The position numbers and the translations under genes are program-made. From assembly GCA_003252385.1 (NCBI GenBank), contig QKEH01000019.1, positions 1-64,000 on the forward strand: a DNA stretch of 64,000 bases, read 5' to 3'. The first letter of the stretch is position 1. Each line of letters opens with the position of its first letter. The notes below the pieces were generated by a model that saw only the letters and a program-made list of their open reading frames with translations, made no database searches and had not been told where the DNA came from. Positions 1 to 8,595 of this stretch are shown here, one piece after another. This DNA is from Bacteroidota bacterium (GTDB lineage Bacteria > Bacteroidota > Bacteroidia > Bacteroidales > UBA10428).

Positions 1-210
1 CAGCGTTTTTTTCTGTCTTACGCTAAAGTGTGGATGGAAAAATCCACCCCGGAACGGCTGCGGCAACAGGCACTAACGGATCCGCATTCGCCGGCACAAT
101 TTCGGGTGAATGGCCCGTTGCGGAACGTACCTGCCTTTTATACTGCTTTTCAGGTGGAGCCCGGCGATCAACTTTATACCCCGGACAGTCTGCGGGTGAA
201 AATCTGGTAG
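1..210 (+). CDS. M13 family metallopeptidase, C-terminal fragment
   Basis: The reading frame is open from the first base and ends at a TAG at 208-210, so only about 69 C-terminal residues are in the window. They contain QRFFLSYAKVW and then FRVNGPLRNVPAFYTAF followed by DSLRVKIW, which is the usual ending of M13 (neprilysin/PepO) zinc endopeptidases. The zinc site (HExxH and a downstream ExxxD) lies upstream of the window and cannot be checked. Bacteroidota members are normally exported, often as lipoproteins, and cut oligopeptides. The family call is firm despite the short fragment because this tail is well conserved. Any shorter internal GTG or ATG start here is an artefact of the window edge. 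Confidence 0.85.
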   Translation, partial: QRFFLSYAKVWMEKSTPERLRQQALTDPHSPAQFRVNGPLRNVPAFYTAFQVEPGDQLYTPDSLRVKIW

Positions 211-328
211 CGGGATCGGTTGGGGGTGGCATGGAGATAGCATTCCGACACGGTCATGAAAAAACCCGCTTAACCGATCGAAAAGCAGGTTGATTCCCTT
301 GAATTATGAAGGATGGTGCCGAAAGGAT

Positions 329-928
329 TTATCCTTTCAACCGGGCACTTACCTCATTCCAGTTAATTACATTCCAAAAGGCGGCAATGTAATCGGGTCG
401 GCGGTTCTGGTAATTTAGATAGTAGGCATGTTCCCAAACATCCAATCCGAGTATCGGGGTACCTTTCACTTCGGCCAGATCCATCAGCGGATTATCCTGG
501 TTGGGGGTTGAGCTAACCTTTAGGCCCTCCGGGGTTTTTACCAACCAGGCCCAACCCGATCCGAAGCGGGTTGCTGCTGCCTTGTTGAATTCCTCTTTAA
601 AAGAGTCGAAGGAACCGAATGCCTTTGTTATTGCATCGGCCAAATCGCCTTTAGGTGCTCCACCTCCGTTAGGACTCATTACTTTCCAGAACAAGTTGTG
701 ATTGTAATATCCGCCACCGTTGTTGCGCACTGCAACCGGTGCCGAACTGATATTTGACAGAAGGGATTCTATCGATTTTCCTTCCAGTTCGGTACTGGCA
801 ACGGTGTTGTTCAGATTGTTGATGTAAGCAGCATGGTGTTTGGTGTGGTGTATTTCCATGGTGCGTGCATCAATATGGGGTTCCAATGCATTGTATGCAT
901 AATCGAGTTGGGGTAGTACAAATGCCAT
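329..928 (-). CDS. sodA: Superoxide dismutase, Mn/Fe family (Mn-type signature)
   Basis: A 199-residue iron/manganese superoxide dismutase that converts superoxide to hydrogen peroxide and oxygen. Metal ligands are visible at His27, His77, Asp163 and His167 (the last two in DVWEH). The helix motif MEIHHTKHH and the C-terminal NRRPDY are intact. The second-sphere glutamine sits in the C-terminal domain (Gln144, in TPNQDNP) and glycines follow NN near residue 72. That is the Mn-type arrangement rather than the Fe-type, although several Bacteroidota enzymes accept either metal. There is no signal peptide, so it should be cytoplasmic. It is monocistronic, and no clear -7 box was found upstream. 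Confidence 0.96.
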   Translation of the reverse strand: MAFVLPQLDYAYNALEPHIDARTMEIHHTKHHAAYINNLNNTVASTELEGKSIESLLSNISSAPVAVRNNGGGYYNHNLFWKVMSPNGGGAPKGDLADAITKAFGSFDSFKEEFNKAAATRFGSGWAWLVKTPEGLKVSSTPNQDNPLMDLAEVKGTPILGLDVWEHAYYLNYQNRRPDYIAAFWNVINWNEVSARLKG

Positions 929-1156
929 AGCAGTATAATTTAAGATCAGACAATTTATTTAGAATGCGTATAAATAAACATATGCACAAGTAACCGAAGG
1001 GTGCTAAAAAAGTTCATTAAAAAATGCTGTATGGGGTTATTCATTTTGTATTGTGGATGGTAAATAACAGTAAATCAGTCGATAAAAATCTGACACATGC
1101 AATAATCCGATCCGTTTTTTCAGCACTTCCTGTTTTCAGCATTCCGTGCATTTCCC

Positions 1157-1164
1157 TACTTTCG
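1157..1164 (+). promoter_or_regulatory. Near-consensus -7 box before the MATE gene
   Basis: TACTTTCG matches the Bacteroidota -7 element TAnnTTTG at all but one position. It lies 9 bases before an ATG at 1173. It falls inside the longest open frame (which begins at 1146), so it argues for the later start. No convincing -33 element was found. Confidence 0.45.
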
Positions 1165-1172
1165 CAGTCCAA

Positions 1173-2480
1173 ATGCAGCGCATGAACAGGCAAATACTTC
1201 GGCTGGCCATTCCATTTATCATTAGCAATATTACGGTTCCCTTGCTGGGGACGGTCGATACGGCTTTAATGGGACATTTGGGTTCTACCAGCCATTTAGG
1301 AGCCATAGGACTGAGCAGTTCCATTTTCAATTTTCTGTATTGGAATTTTGCTTTTCTGCGCATGTCGATGGCCGGCATGGCCGCTCAGGCGTATGGGGCA
1401 GATAATAAACCGGAGCTGAGCGTCTTGCTGCAGCGTTCTTGCCTTCTGGCGCTTGCCGGAGCGCTTATTCTTATTGGGTTTCAAATTCCCATAGGCCGGC
1501 TGGCATTTTGGATCGTAAAAGGCGAACCCGATGTGGAGCAATACGCGCTTCAATACTTCTCTATTCGTATCTATGCAGCGCCGGCTACCTTGGTACTGTA
1601 TGCCATTGTGGGCTGGTTTATTGGCATGCAGAATGCCAGGGCACCCATGTGGATAGCCATTATTGTGAATGGGGTGAATATTGCCTGCAGTGCCTTTTTT
1701 GTTATGGGGTTGGGAATGAAATCGGAGGGGGTAGCCTGGGGGACGCTCATTGCCCAGTATTCGGGCTTGGTAACCGCAATGTATATCCTGTGGAAAAAGT
1801 ATCGGGAGTACCTTCAACGGGTACCATGGTCACGGCTTTTCCAGGGATCTTCCTTTTCCCGCTTCTTTAAGATTAACCGCGATGTTTTTATCCGTACATT
1901 TTTTGTGATCCTGGTGCTCACCTACTACAATTTTGCTTCAGCCGGGGACGGGAGTCTTATTCTGGGAGTCAATGTCATCTTTCTACAACTGCTGTATACG
2001 TTTTCGTTTTTTATAGATGGATTTGCCAACGCAGCCGAAGCCCTGGTAGGGCGCTACGTTGGGGAACGCAATCCGGACCGGTTACGAAGCACCGTGAGAA
2101 ACCTGTTCCTTTGGGGGGGAGGTTTGGGGCTGGGCTTTACCCTGGCGTACGGGTTTGGATTCGACCGGTTGATCCGCATTTTTAGCCACGATGCCGAGCT
2201 GCTGGCACTGGCTGCGCAGTACTCGGGGTGGATTATGTGGCTGCCCCTGGTGGCATGTGCCGCCTTTGTATGGGATGGAATTTACCTGGGCGCTACGGCT
2301 ACGCGCGAATATCGGAATGCCACCCTGGTGGCGGCTGCACTTTTTTTTGCCCTCTACTACCTGTTCCGCGGTAGCTGTGGCAACCATGCCTTACTGATGG
2401 GGCAGATGGTTTTTTTCGGAATGCGCGGCATAGTTCAAACTATTTACTATAAAACTGCTATCTTGGGCATCCTTAAATAG
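1173..2480 (+). CDS. MATE family multidrug/Na+ antiporter
   Basis: A polytopic membrane protein of about 435 residues in the multidrug and toxic compound extrusion family, closest in feel to the DinF branch. The first helix carries AIPFIISNITVPLLG followed by VDTALMGHLGS, the usual N-terminal signature, and about twelve hydrophobic segments follow. Such proteins export cationic drugs or other metabolites in exchange for Na+ or H+; some DinF-branch members act as lipid flippases. The start at 1173 (or ATG 1182) is preferred over 1146 because a -7 box lies between them. The stop codon touches the next reading frame (waaA), so the two genes are co-transcribed. The substrate cannot be told from sequence. 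Confidence 0.9.
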   Translation: MQRMNRQILRLAIPFIISNITVPLLGTVDTALMGHLGSTSHLGAIGLSSSIFNFLYWNFAFLRMSMAGMAAQAYGADNKPELSVLLQRSCLLALAGALILIGFQIPIGRLAFWIVKGEPDVEQYALQYFSIRIYAAPATLVLYAIVGWFIGMQNARAPMWIAIIVNGVNIACSAFFVMGLGMKSEGVAWGTLIAQYSGLVTAMYILWKKYREYLQRVPWSRLFQGSSFSRFFKINRDVFIRTFFVILVLTYYNFASAGDGSLILGVNVIFLQLLYTFSFFIDGFANAAEALVGRYVGERNPDRLRSTVRNLFLWGGGLGLGFTLAYGFGFDRLIRIFSHDAELLALAAQYSGWIMWLPLVACAAFVWDGIYLGATATREYRNATLVAAALFFALYYLFRGSCGNHALLMGQMVFFGMRGIVQTIYYKTAILGILK

Positions 2481-2485
2481 TGAGT

Positions 2486-3718
2486 ATGCAACTGTTCTAT
2501 GATTTGGGTATTTGCTTGTATTACTGTGCATTGGTGTTGGCTTCGCCATTCAACGTAAAAGCACGTTTTTGGGTTCGGGGGCGGCGCGGCCAGTTTAAAC
2601 GCATGCGGAACGAGCTTAAGGGCGTGGGCCCTGTTGCGTGGTTTCATGCTTCGTCGTTGGGCGAGTTTGAGCAGGGAAGGCCCATCATGGAGGCCTGGAA
2701 GCAGGCACAACCCGACTTACGCATTGTACTCACCTTCTTTTCGCCGTCGGGGTATGAAATACGTAAAAATTATCCCGGAGCCGACCGGGTGTACTACCTT
2801 CCGTTGGATACCCCCAGGAATGCCCGCCGCTTCCTGCAATTGGTTCAGCCCCAATATGCCGTTTTTATCAAATACGAGTTCTGGTATCATTTTCTGAAAG
2901 AATGTCACAGGCAGGGTACCCGTCTGGTACTGGCTTCGGCCATATTCCGTCCCGAGCAGTTGTTTTTTAAACCCTACGGTGGATGGTACCGGAAAATGCT
3001 GGGGTATTTTAATCATATTTTTGTTCAGGACGAAAATTCGTTCAACCTGCTTACGGAAATAGGACTGCAGGAGGTAAGCATTGCTGGGGATACCCGCTTC
3101 GACCGGGTGGCGCAAATTGCCGCATCGGCCAGCACGGTACCGTTGGCCGAAACTTTCTCGCAAGGCCGATTCACCTACGTTTTTGGGAGCACCTGGGAGA
3201 AGGATGAGGCATTTATTGTTCGTTATATTCTGGAACATCAGGGCAATGCCCGGTTTATTATTGCACCCCACGAAATTGGGGCTGCACATATTCGAAAATT
3301 GCAGGCGGCACTTCCGGGTCAGGTGGTGCTGTATACCGATAAACCAGGTGAAGTCCGTGAGGAGGTAAAGGTTCTTATCATCAACACCATTGGCCTGCTT
3401 TCGGCCATCTATCGCTATGGTGCAGTGGCTTATATTGGCGGCGGGTTCGGAACGGGAATCCACAACATTCTGGAACCTGCTGTATACGGAATGCCCGTGG
3501 TATTTGGCCCCAATTATACCCGCTTTCGCGAAGCGGTTGAATTGGTGAACGAAGGCGGTGCATTTTCGATTGCCTCGTATCACGAGCTGAAAGCGCATTT
3601 GGATAAGCTGGAAAATTCTTCGAAGGCCTTGCAACAGGCTGCAAGTTGCACAAAAGATTTTGTGCAGCGCAATCTGGGAGCCACCCAGGTTATACTGGAA
3701 TATTTAAAGAAGGGTTAA
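2486..3718 (+). CDS. waaA: 3-deoxy-D-manno-octulosonic acid transferase (Kdo transferase)
   Basis: This GT30 enzyme transfers Kdo from CMP-Kdo to the lipid A precursor at the inner face of the cytoplasmic membrane. A short N-terminal hydrophobic anchor (about residues 3-22) precedes the acceptor domain, whose HASSLGEFEQGRP motif holds the catalytic Glu near residue 60. The C-terminal half has GGGFGTGIHNILEPA, the CMP-Kdo binding loop. Length is about 410 residues, normal for the family. A GTG at 2480 overlaps the MATE stop, but the ATG at 2486 gives the better N-terminus. Coupling to a MATE-type transporter suggests an envelope role for both, which is inference. It is followed by an independent small-RNA-like element. 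Confidence 0.95.
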   Translation: MQLFYDLGICLYYCALVLASPFNVKARFWVRGRRGQFKRMRNELKGVGPVAWFHASSLGEFEQGRPIMEAWKQAQPDLRIVLTFFSPSGYEIRKNYPGADRVYYLPLDTPRNARRFLQLVQPQYAVFIKYEFWYHFLKECHRQGTRLVLASAIFRPEQLFFKPYGGWYRKMLGYFNHIFVQDENSFNLLTEIGLQEVSIAGDTRFDRVAQIAASASTVPLAETFSQGRFTYVFGSTWEKDEAFIVRYILEHQGNARFIIAPHEIGAAHIRKLQAALPGQVVLYTDKPGEVREEVKVLIINTIGLLSAIYRYGAVAYIGGGFGTGIHNILEPAVYGMPVVFGPNYTRFREAVELVNEGGAFSIASYHELKAHLDKLENSSKALQQAASCTKDFVQRNLGATQVILEYLKKG

Positions 3719-3751
3719 AATGGGTTTAACTTCAATTTAACACAGTGGGTC

Positions 3752-3759
3752 TATCTTTG
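3752..3759 (+). promoter_or_regulatory. -7 box TATCTTTG of a candidate small RNA
   Basis: An exact match to the Bacteroidota -7 element TAnnTTTG, 33 bases after the waaA stop. The next protein start is about 250 bases away, beyond a terminator, so the box appears to serve the intervening structured element. No good -33 TTTG is visible at 19-21 bases. Confidence 0.6.
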
Positions 3760-3765
3760 AAGTGT

Positions 3766-3859
3766 TGTTAGAACGCAATAGGCTCCCACAGGGGAGCACC
3801 CGATAGAACCCAGCGTATCAGACGCTTTAATGGCAGCCCCGAAGGGGCTTTATTTTTTT
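3766..3859 (+). ncRNA. Candidate structured small RNA (about 95 nt)
   Basis: The segment between the -7 box at 3752 and a terminator at 3859 can fold as three hairpins in a row. Hairpin 1 is GCTCCC/GGGAGC (3782-3797). Hairpin 2 is AGCGT/ACGCT (3812-3826). The third is a GC-rich terminator stem (3835-3849) with a T tract. No open reading frame of useful length lies inside. Promoter, structure and terminator in the right order and spacing make an independent small RNA the simplest reading. A transcription-attenuating leader for the downstream HD-domain gene is the alternative. I could not match it to SRP RNA, 6S RNA or a riboswitch class. Confidence 0.5.
3835..3859 (+). terminator. Rho-independent terminator
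   Basis: Stem AGCCCC/GGGGCT closed by a GAA loop, followed by TTATTTTTTT. It ends the candidate small RNA and any read-through from waaA. Confidence 0.8.
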
Positions 3860-4007
3860 GGGGATGTCCTGTCCGGACTAGCGTATCGGTTGCATTCGCG
3901 ACATAACCTTTACCATCCTTCTTTTTACTTCGTACATGAAATACAAATCAAAAGGTTAAACCCTTTTATTGGCTAACTTGTTTAACTTCACACCATATTT
4001 CATTACC

Positions 4008-4811
4008 ATGTTAGATCAAAGGGAATACCAGGGCGTGCCGGTTCGCGAGAGCCAGCAAATCCGGAGCGCATTCGATTCGTATGTCAACGGATTTCGGAAA
4101 TCCGATGATTTGGGCTACAACCGGCACATGGAGCTGAAGCAGGAGCATACCTACGGGGTAGTTCGGGAAGCCATGGCTTTAGGACGAAGTCTGGGCATGT
4201 CGTTGGAACAACTGGCCTTTGTGGAAGTACTGGCGCTGCTGCATGACCTGGGAAGGTTTGAGCAGTTCCATACCTACGGAACCTTTGCCGATGCCGAATC
4301 GGAAAACCACGCCCAAATGGCGGTTCGTATTTCGAAGGAACTGGAGCTTCTGCAGGGAATATCCAAAGCTCATTCCGATATTATTTACCAATCCATTCTG
4401 AACCATAACCTCCCTAAGGTGCCTGATGAGGCGCCGCCCGATGTCGCTTTCTATTCCCGTTTGCTGCGCGATGCCGATAAGTTGGATATCTGGCGGGTAA
4501 CGCTGGAGTACAACGTTTTTCATACCATTAAAACCGAAGCGTTTCCAGACAGCTACACGGTTCCTTCGCATCTGATTGCCTGTTTTGAAGCTAACCAATG
4601 CATTGCCCTGGGACAGATTGATTCCTATTACGATTCTATTCTCTACCGTCTCAGTTGGTTGTTCGATCTGAATTTCCGACATACCATCGATCAGTTTGTG
4701 CAGCGAAACATCACCGGAGAATTGTTTAAGAAGCTACCCGTGACGACAGGGCTCAACCCGATTGTAGCAGCCATTAATCAATACGTTCAGCAGGTAAATG
4801 AATGGGCATAA
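4008..4811 (+). CDS. HD-domain metal-dependent phosphohydrolase-like protein
   Basis: About 267 residues with the ordered metal ligands of an HD-superfamily phosphohydrolase: His47 (KQEHTYG), His79-Asp80 (LLHDLGRFEQ) and a later Asp near 155 (RLLRDADKLD). HD proteins hydrolyse phosphomonoesters or nucleotides such as dNTPs and cyclic nucleotides. The RDADKLDIW context is typical of a broadly conserved stand-alone HD group of unknown substrate. The longest frame begins with a TTG at 3969; the ATG at 4008 (MLDQREY) is the likely start. Its end overlaps the next possible start by 14 bases, suggesting translational coupling with the GH43-like lipoprotein. The substrate is unknown. Confidence 0.8.
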   Translation: MLDQREYQGVPVRESQQIRSAFDSYVNGFRKSDDLGYNRHMELKQEHTYGVVREAMALGRSLGMSLEQLAFVEVLALLHDLGRFEQFHTYGTFADAESENHAQMAVRISKELELLQGISKAHSDIIYQSILNHNLPKVPDEAPPDVAFYSRLLRDADKLDIWRVTLEYNVFHTIKTEAFPDSYTVPSHLIACFEANQCIALGQIDSYYDSILYRLSWLFDLNFRHTIDQFVQRNITGELFKKLPVTTGLNPIVAAINQYVQQVNEWA

Positions 4812-6237
4812 AATATTTTTGGACTGTAAACGTATAATTTTTCCCGGCTTTAAAGTTTGGAAGATGGTGTTCTTGTTGGGCTCAGTGCTCTTAGGAACGT
4901 ATTCGTGCCGGTATTCGGAGAGAGCGCAATCGAGCTATTCGGACAGCGCAATTCCGGTTCAGATCCCAAACCCCATTCTGCCGGGATATTACGCCGAACC
5001 GACGCTTGTACCTTTTGAAGATAAATTCTACCTCTATGCTACCATTGATCCTTGGGACGATGTGGAACTGGCCGTTTGGGAAACTTCCGATTTCAGGCAC
5101 TGGCAGCTTCGACGGATCAACTGGCCAACCCGCGACCAGTGCAAGTCCGTAACAGGGAGTCGGAACCTGCTCGGTTCGCCCGAGGTGGTTCAGTGGCCCG
5201 ATGGCAAGTTTTACATGTATGTAATTTCAGGACGCGAAATTTGGGCCGGCCAAAGCGAACACCCGCTAGGCCCTTGGTACGACCTGTGCCAGGGTAAGCC
5301 CCTGCTTCCCAATCCGGCCAATGTGCCGCTGAACAACGTGCATGCGTCCTGTTTTCAGGATTCCGATGGTAAAGCCTACCTCTATTGGACAACGCAGATC
5401 AACTGGAACAATTCCCGTTGCCAGGTGGCACCGTTGGAACATGGCATTCTGGCCCCGGAGGGCAGGGAGCAGGATGTAACCCCTCCCGATTTCTTTGAGG
5501 CTGCTGAGGTGCTGGTTCAGGATGGTCGGTACTACATGTTATATTCCGATGGCCGGGGAAACAACCCGGAAACCAATATTCGGTATGCCATGGCCAATAG
5601 TCCCTTTGGTCCGTGGAAGGTTCCTGACAATTCGGGAAATGCTCCCATACTGATTCATGGTGCCGGACATCCCGAAATTTTTCATCACGAGGGGCAGTAC
5701 TACGTGATCTACCATCGCATCTATCAGTCCGAGGGCATACAACTGCTGCGGCAGATTGGTATCGACAGTTTGAACTTTAGTGCCGATGGGCAACTGCGTG
5801 TTCCATCCCATGCACCGGGAATAACGCTTATGGAACCAGCAATTGCCAGAAGGCTCGATTACCAGGTGGTGGAGGTGAGTAGTGTGTTTTCCGAGGAGCA
5901 TCCGGCCCGAGCCCTTCACGATGGTAAGCCCGGCACCAGCTGGATGTCGGACCCCGACGACCGCACTCCGTGGATAACGGTCGATTTGGGGGAGGTTCGT
6001 CCTGTGGAGAGCACATACCTCTGGCTGGAACAACCCTTTGGGGTCAATCGCTATCGCATCGACTATTCCAGCGATAACCGGCATTGGGAGGTCTTTGTTA
6101 ACCAGCAATACGATGTTCGGATCATGGCTCCGTTTATTGATTCGCGTTTGGTCAACGCCCGCTATCTGCGGATCAGCTTTTTCTACACCATGGGTTACGA
6201 TGCCCATCCGGCCGTTTGCGAGTTGGAGGTTGAGTAA
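4798..6237 (+). CDS. GH43-like lipoprotein with C-terminal F5/8 type C (discoidin) domain
   Basis: This is a probable outer-surface glycan-active or glycan-binding protein. The N-terminus has basic residues, a hydrophobic stretch and LGTYSC with a cysteine at 37, consistent with a lipoprotein signal. The GH43 five-bladed beta-propeller spans roughly 55-345: NPILPGYYAEPT, GSPEVVQWPDGKFYMY, DSDGKAYLYW, DFFEAAEV and GAGHPEIF. A discoidin-like domain occupies about 355-479. The presumed general acid Glu234 and the calcium-site His291 are present. The usual general base Asp is Glu67, and the Asp of the second motif appears to be His182. It may have altered or no hydrolase activity. The start at 4798 keeps the basic n-region; 4864 would remove it. 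Confidence 0.8.
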   Translation: MNGHKIFLDCKRIIFPGFKVWKMVFLLGSVLLGTYSCRYSERAQSSYSDSAIPVQIPNPILPGYYAEPTLVPFEDKFYLYATIDPWDDVELAVWETSDFRHWQLRRINWPTRDQCKSVTGSRNLLGSPEVVQWPDGKFYMYVISGREIWAGQSEHPLGPWYDLCQGKPLLPNPANVPLNNVHASCFQDSDGKAYLYWTTQINWNNSRCQVAPLEHGILAPEGREQDVTPPDFFEAAEVLVQDGRYYMLYSDGRGNNPETNIRYAMANSPFGPWKVPDNSGNAPILIHGAGHPEIFHHEGQYYVIYHRIYQSEGIQLLRQIGIDSLNFSADGQLRVPSHAPGITLMEPAIARRLDYQVVEVSSVFSEEHPARALHDGKPGTSWMSDPDDRTPWITVDLGEVRPVESTYLWLEQPFGVNRYRIDYSSDNRHWEVFVNQQYDVRIMAPFIDSRLVNARYLRISFFYTMGYDAHPAVCELEVE

Positions 6238-6290
6238 GGCGGCTTCGGTTTCAAGTGCCTCCGCTATGCCGCACAACTCCCCAACTTTTC

Positions 6291-6298
6291 TATCTTTG
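6291..6298 (+). promoter_or_regulatory. -7 box TATCTTTG of gltX
   Basis: Exact TAnnTTTG match, 17 bases before the ATG at 6315. It sits inside the longest frame (6255), so it decides the start. Confidence 0.75.
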
Positions 6299-6314
6299 CA
6301 AAAAAAAGAAAAAC

Positions 6315-7829
6315 ATGTCAGAGATACGTGTACGTTTTGCGCCCAGCCCAACGGGGCCGCTGCACATTGGAGGAGTCCGTACCGCCTTGTTCAATTACCT
6401 TTTTGCCCGCAAGCATGGCGGAAAGTTTTTGCTTCGGATCGAGGATACCGACCAGACCCGTTTTGTAGAAGGTGCCGAAGCCTATATTAATGAAGCGCTC
6501 GAATGGCTGGGACTTACCGTTGACGAGGGAGTTCGGCAGGGTGGAGCGTATGGCCCGTATAAGCAATCGGAGCGAAGAGCGATTTACAGCAAGTATGCTG
6601 ACCAGCTTATTGATAACGGTTGGGCCTACTATGCATTTGATACCCCCGAGGAACTGGAAGCCCTGCGCATAGAGGCTGAAACCGCAAAAGGCACCTTTTC
6701 GTACGACCTGCATACCCGTGGTGGACTCAGCAATTCCTTATCGTTGGGTGCCGATGAAACCAAACGGCGAATGGAGGCCGGAGAGGCCTATGTAATTCGT
6801 TTTAAAATGCCCGAACACCATGAAGTGGTAGCTAACGATTTGGTTCGTGGCCAGGTGCGCTTCAATACTTCCCTGCTCGACGATAAAGTGATTTTCAAAT
6901 CCGATGGCCTGCCCACCTACCATCTGGCCAACATTGTGGACGATCACCTGATGAAAATAACCCACGTAATACGAGGTGAGGAATGGCTACCCTCGTTACC
7001 CTTGCACCTGATGCTTTACAAAGCATTGGGCTGGGAGGGCGAAGAGCCGAAATTTGCCCATCTTCCCCTTATCCTGAAACCTACCGGAAAAGGTAAGCTC
7101 AGCAAACGCGATGGCGATAAGGATGGATTTCCGGTTTTTCCGCTGGAATGGGTAGGCCCCGATGGTGAACGGGCATCGGGTTATCGCGAATCGGGATACT
7201 TCCCCGAGGCGGTAAACAATCTGCTGGCCTTGCTGGGCTGGAACCCGGGAACCGAGCAGGAATTGTTCTCGCTCAACGAACTCACGGAGGCCTTTTCCAT
7301 AGAACGGGTGAATAAATCGGGCGCACGATTCGATCCGGTAAAGGCCACCTGGTTCAATCAGCAGTACCTGCAAAAGAAGGATGATGCCGAATTGGCTCGG
7401 CTTTTTCAGCCGTTGTTAGAGGCTAGGGGTATCTCGTGCGACGAGGGTTATGTTGAGAAAGTGGTAGCTCTGGTAAAAGAACGTTCGGTCTTTGTGTCCG
7501 ATTTTTGGGAGCAAGGCTCCTATTTCTTTGAACCCCCGCAGTCCTACGACGAAAAGACGGCAAAAAAATTCTGGAAGGAAAACACGCCCGCCATTGTTCG
7601 GGAATGTATGGTAATACTACAAGGTATGACGGCCTTTTCATCGGTTGCTACCGAAGAAAAGATTAAGGAGTACATTGAACGCAACGAGTTGGGTTTTGGG
7701 GTGGTGATGAATCCGCTCCGGCTGGCTATTGTTGGGGCAGGCAAAGGGCCACACCTGTTCGACATCATGGAAATGATTGGCCGGGAAGAAAGTCTCAGAC
7801 GGATTAGTAAGGCATTGGCGGTATTGTAA
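6315..7829 (+). CDS. gltX: Glutamyl-tRNA synthetase
   Basis: A class I aminoacyl-tRNA synthetase of 504 residues that charges tRNA-Glu in the cytoplasm. The HIGH-type motif is PSPTGPLHIGG (His17) and the KMSKS-type motif is KLSKRDG at about residue 261. The C-terminal anticodon-binding region is complete, and length is usual for bacterial GluRS. The start at 6315 (MSEIRVRF) is set by the -7 box at 6291, which rules out the longer frame. GlnS is also present in this window (48474), so the synthetase is likely the discriminating type and the amidotransferase route to Gln-tRNA would not be needed. That last point is inference. Confidence 0.97.
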   Translation: MSEIRVRFAPSPTGPLHIGGVRTALFNYLFARKHGGKFLLRIEDTDQTRFVEGAEAYINEALEWLGLTVDEGVRQGGAYGPYKQSERRAIYSKYADQLIDNGWAYYAFDTPEELEALRIEAETAKGTFSYDLHTRGGLSNSLSLGADETKRRMEAGEAYVIRFKMPEHHEVVANDLVRGQVRFNTSLLDDKVIFKSDGLPTYHLANIVDDHLMKITHVIRGEEWLPSLPLHLMLYKALGWEGEEPKFAHLPLILKPTGKGKLSKRDGDKDGFPVFPLEWVGPDGERASGYRESGYFPEAVNNLLALLGWNPGTEQELFSLNELTEAFSIERVNKSGARFDPVKATWFNQQYLQKKDDAELARLFQPLLEARGISCDEGYVEKVVALVKERSVFVSDFWEQGSYFFEPPQSYDEKTAKKFWKENTPAIVRECMVILQGMTAFSSVATEEKIKEYIERNELGFGVVMNPLRLAIVGAGKGPHLFDIMEMIGREESLRRISKALAVL

Positions 7830-7935
7830 CGAAGGTGGCTGAAACGCCAACCCCTGCAGAAGGAAGGCATTAGATGACACGGGGCACTGGTTTGCGAACT
7901 GGTGTCGGGAAAGAGAAAGTCGAAAAACCGGAAAC

Positions 7936-8595
7936 ATGAAAATTGATATTCACCGGCATGGGGCAGATTCCGGCGGTGCCGACCGGGTGCTTCGCAATTT
8001 GTTTCCCGAAGAAGTGCCGCAGATGCACGCCGAAGGGTGCTATTCGGTGGGTCTTCATCCCTGGTTGGTTAAAGAGGAAACCTTGGATAGCGATTTGGAA
8101 ACAGTGGCCGCTGCTGCCGCCCAGCCTCAGGTTCTGGCCATTGGTGAAGCGGGAATCGATAAAATAAAACCGGTTTCTTTGGAACTTCAGGAAAGGGCTT
8201 TCCGTCGTCAAATTGAATTGGCCATGGAGCTGGATAAGCCCATGGTACTTCACTGTGTAAAGGCGTATAACGAAATTATCCTGCTTCGCAAGGAATACAA
8301 ACCCATCCAGCCCTGGCTGGTGCACTGGTTTTATGCTTCGCCGCAAATGGCGCTGGAGATGGTGCATCAAGGTTTCCTGATGTCGTTCGGCCTTACCCTT
8401 TTTTATGAGAAAAGTAAAGCTTGCAGGGCTTTTATGCAGCTACCCCTGGAAGGCATATTCCTTGAGACCGACAATGCCGATTACAGCATTGAACAGGTGT
8501 ATACCCAGGCTGCCCGTTTGAGGGACCTGTCTATGACAACCTTGGAAAAACAGATGGAAACTAATTTTACGACCTGTTTTAACATAATAAAATGA
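7936..8595 (+). CDS. TatD family metal-dependent hydrolase
   Basis: A 219-residue amidohydrolase-fold protein of the TatD deoxyribonuclease family. Metal ligands are visible in order: His6 and His8 (DIHRHG), Glu71 (IGEAGID), His106 (LHCVKA), His130 (LVHWFY) and Asp179 (ETDNAD). It is shorter than E. coli TatD (about 260) because loops are trimmed, as is common in Bacteroidota. TatD proteins are 3'-5' exonucleases with proposed roles in DNA quality control. The stop overlaps the tcdA start by 4 bases (ATGA), so the two are translationally coupled. The exact substrate is not known. Confidence 0.88.
   Translation: MKIDIHRHGADSGGADRVLRNLFPEEVPQMHAEGCYSVGLHPWLVKEETLDSDLETVAAAAAQPQVLAIGEAGIDKIKPVSLELQERAFRRQIELAMELDKPMVLHCVKAYNEIILLRKEYKPIQPWLVHWFYASPQMALEMVHQGFLMSFGLTLFYEKSKACRAFMQLPLEGIFLETDNADYSIEQVYTQAARLRDLSMTTLEKQMETNFTTCFNIIK

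Noticed and set aside
2717..3634. 305-codon antisense frame opposite waaA
   Set aside because: waaA is fully supported by motifs on the other strand; the antisense product has no recognisable domain.
3766..3859. Possibility that the structured element is SRP (4.5S) RNA or 6S RNA
   Set aside because: It lacks the conserved GGAA-tetraloop region of SRP RNA and the long central bubble of 6S RNA, and is shorter than 6S.
5539..6351. 270-codon antisense frame opposite the GH43-like gene
   Set aside because: Shadow frame running through a gene with clear domain motifs and across the gltX promoter.
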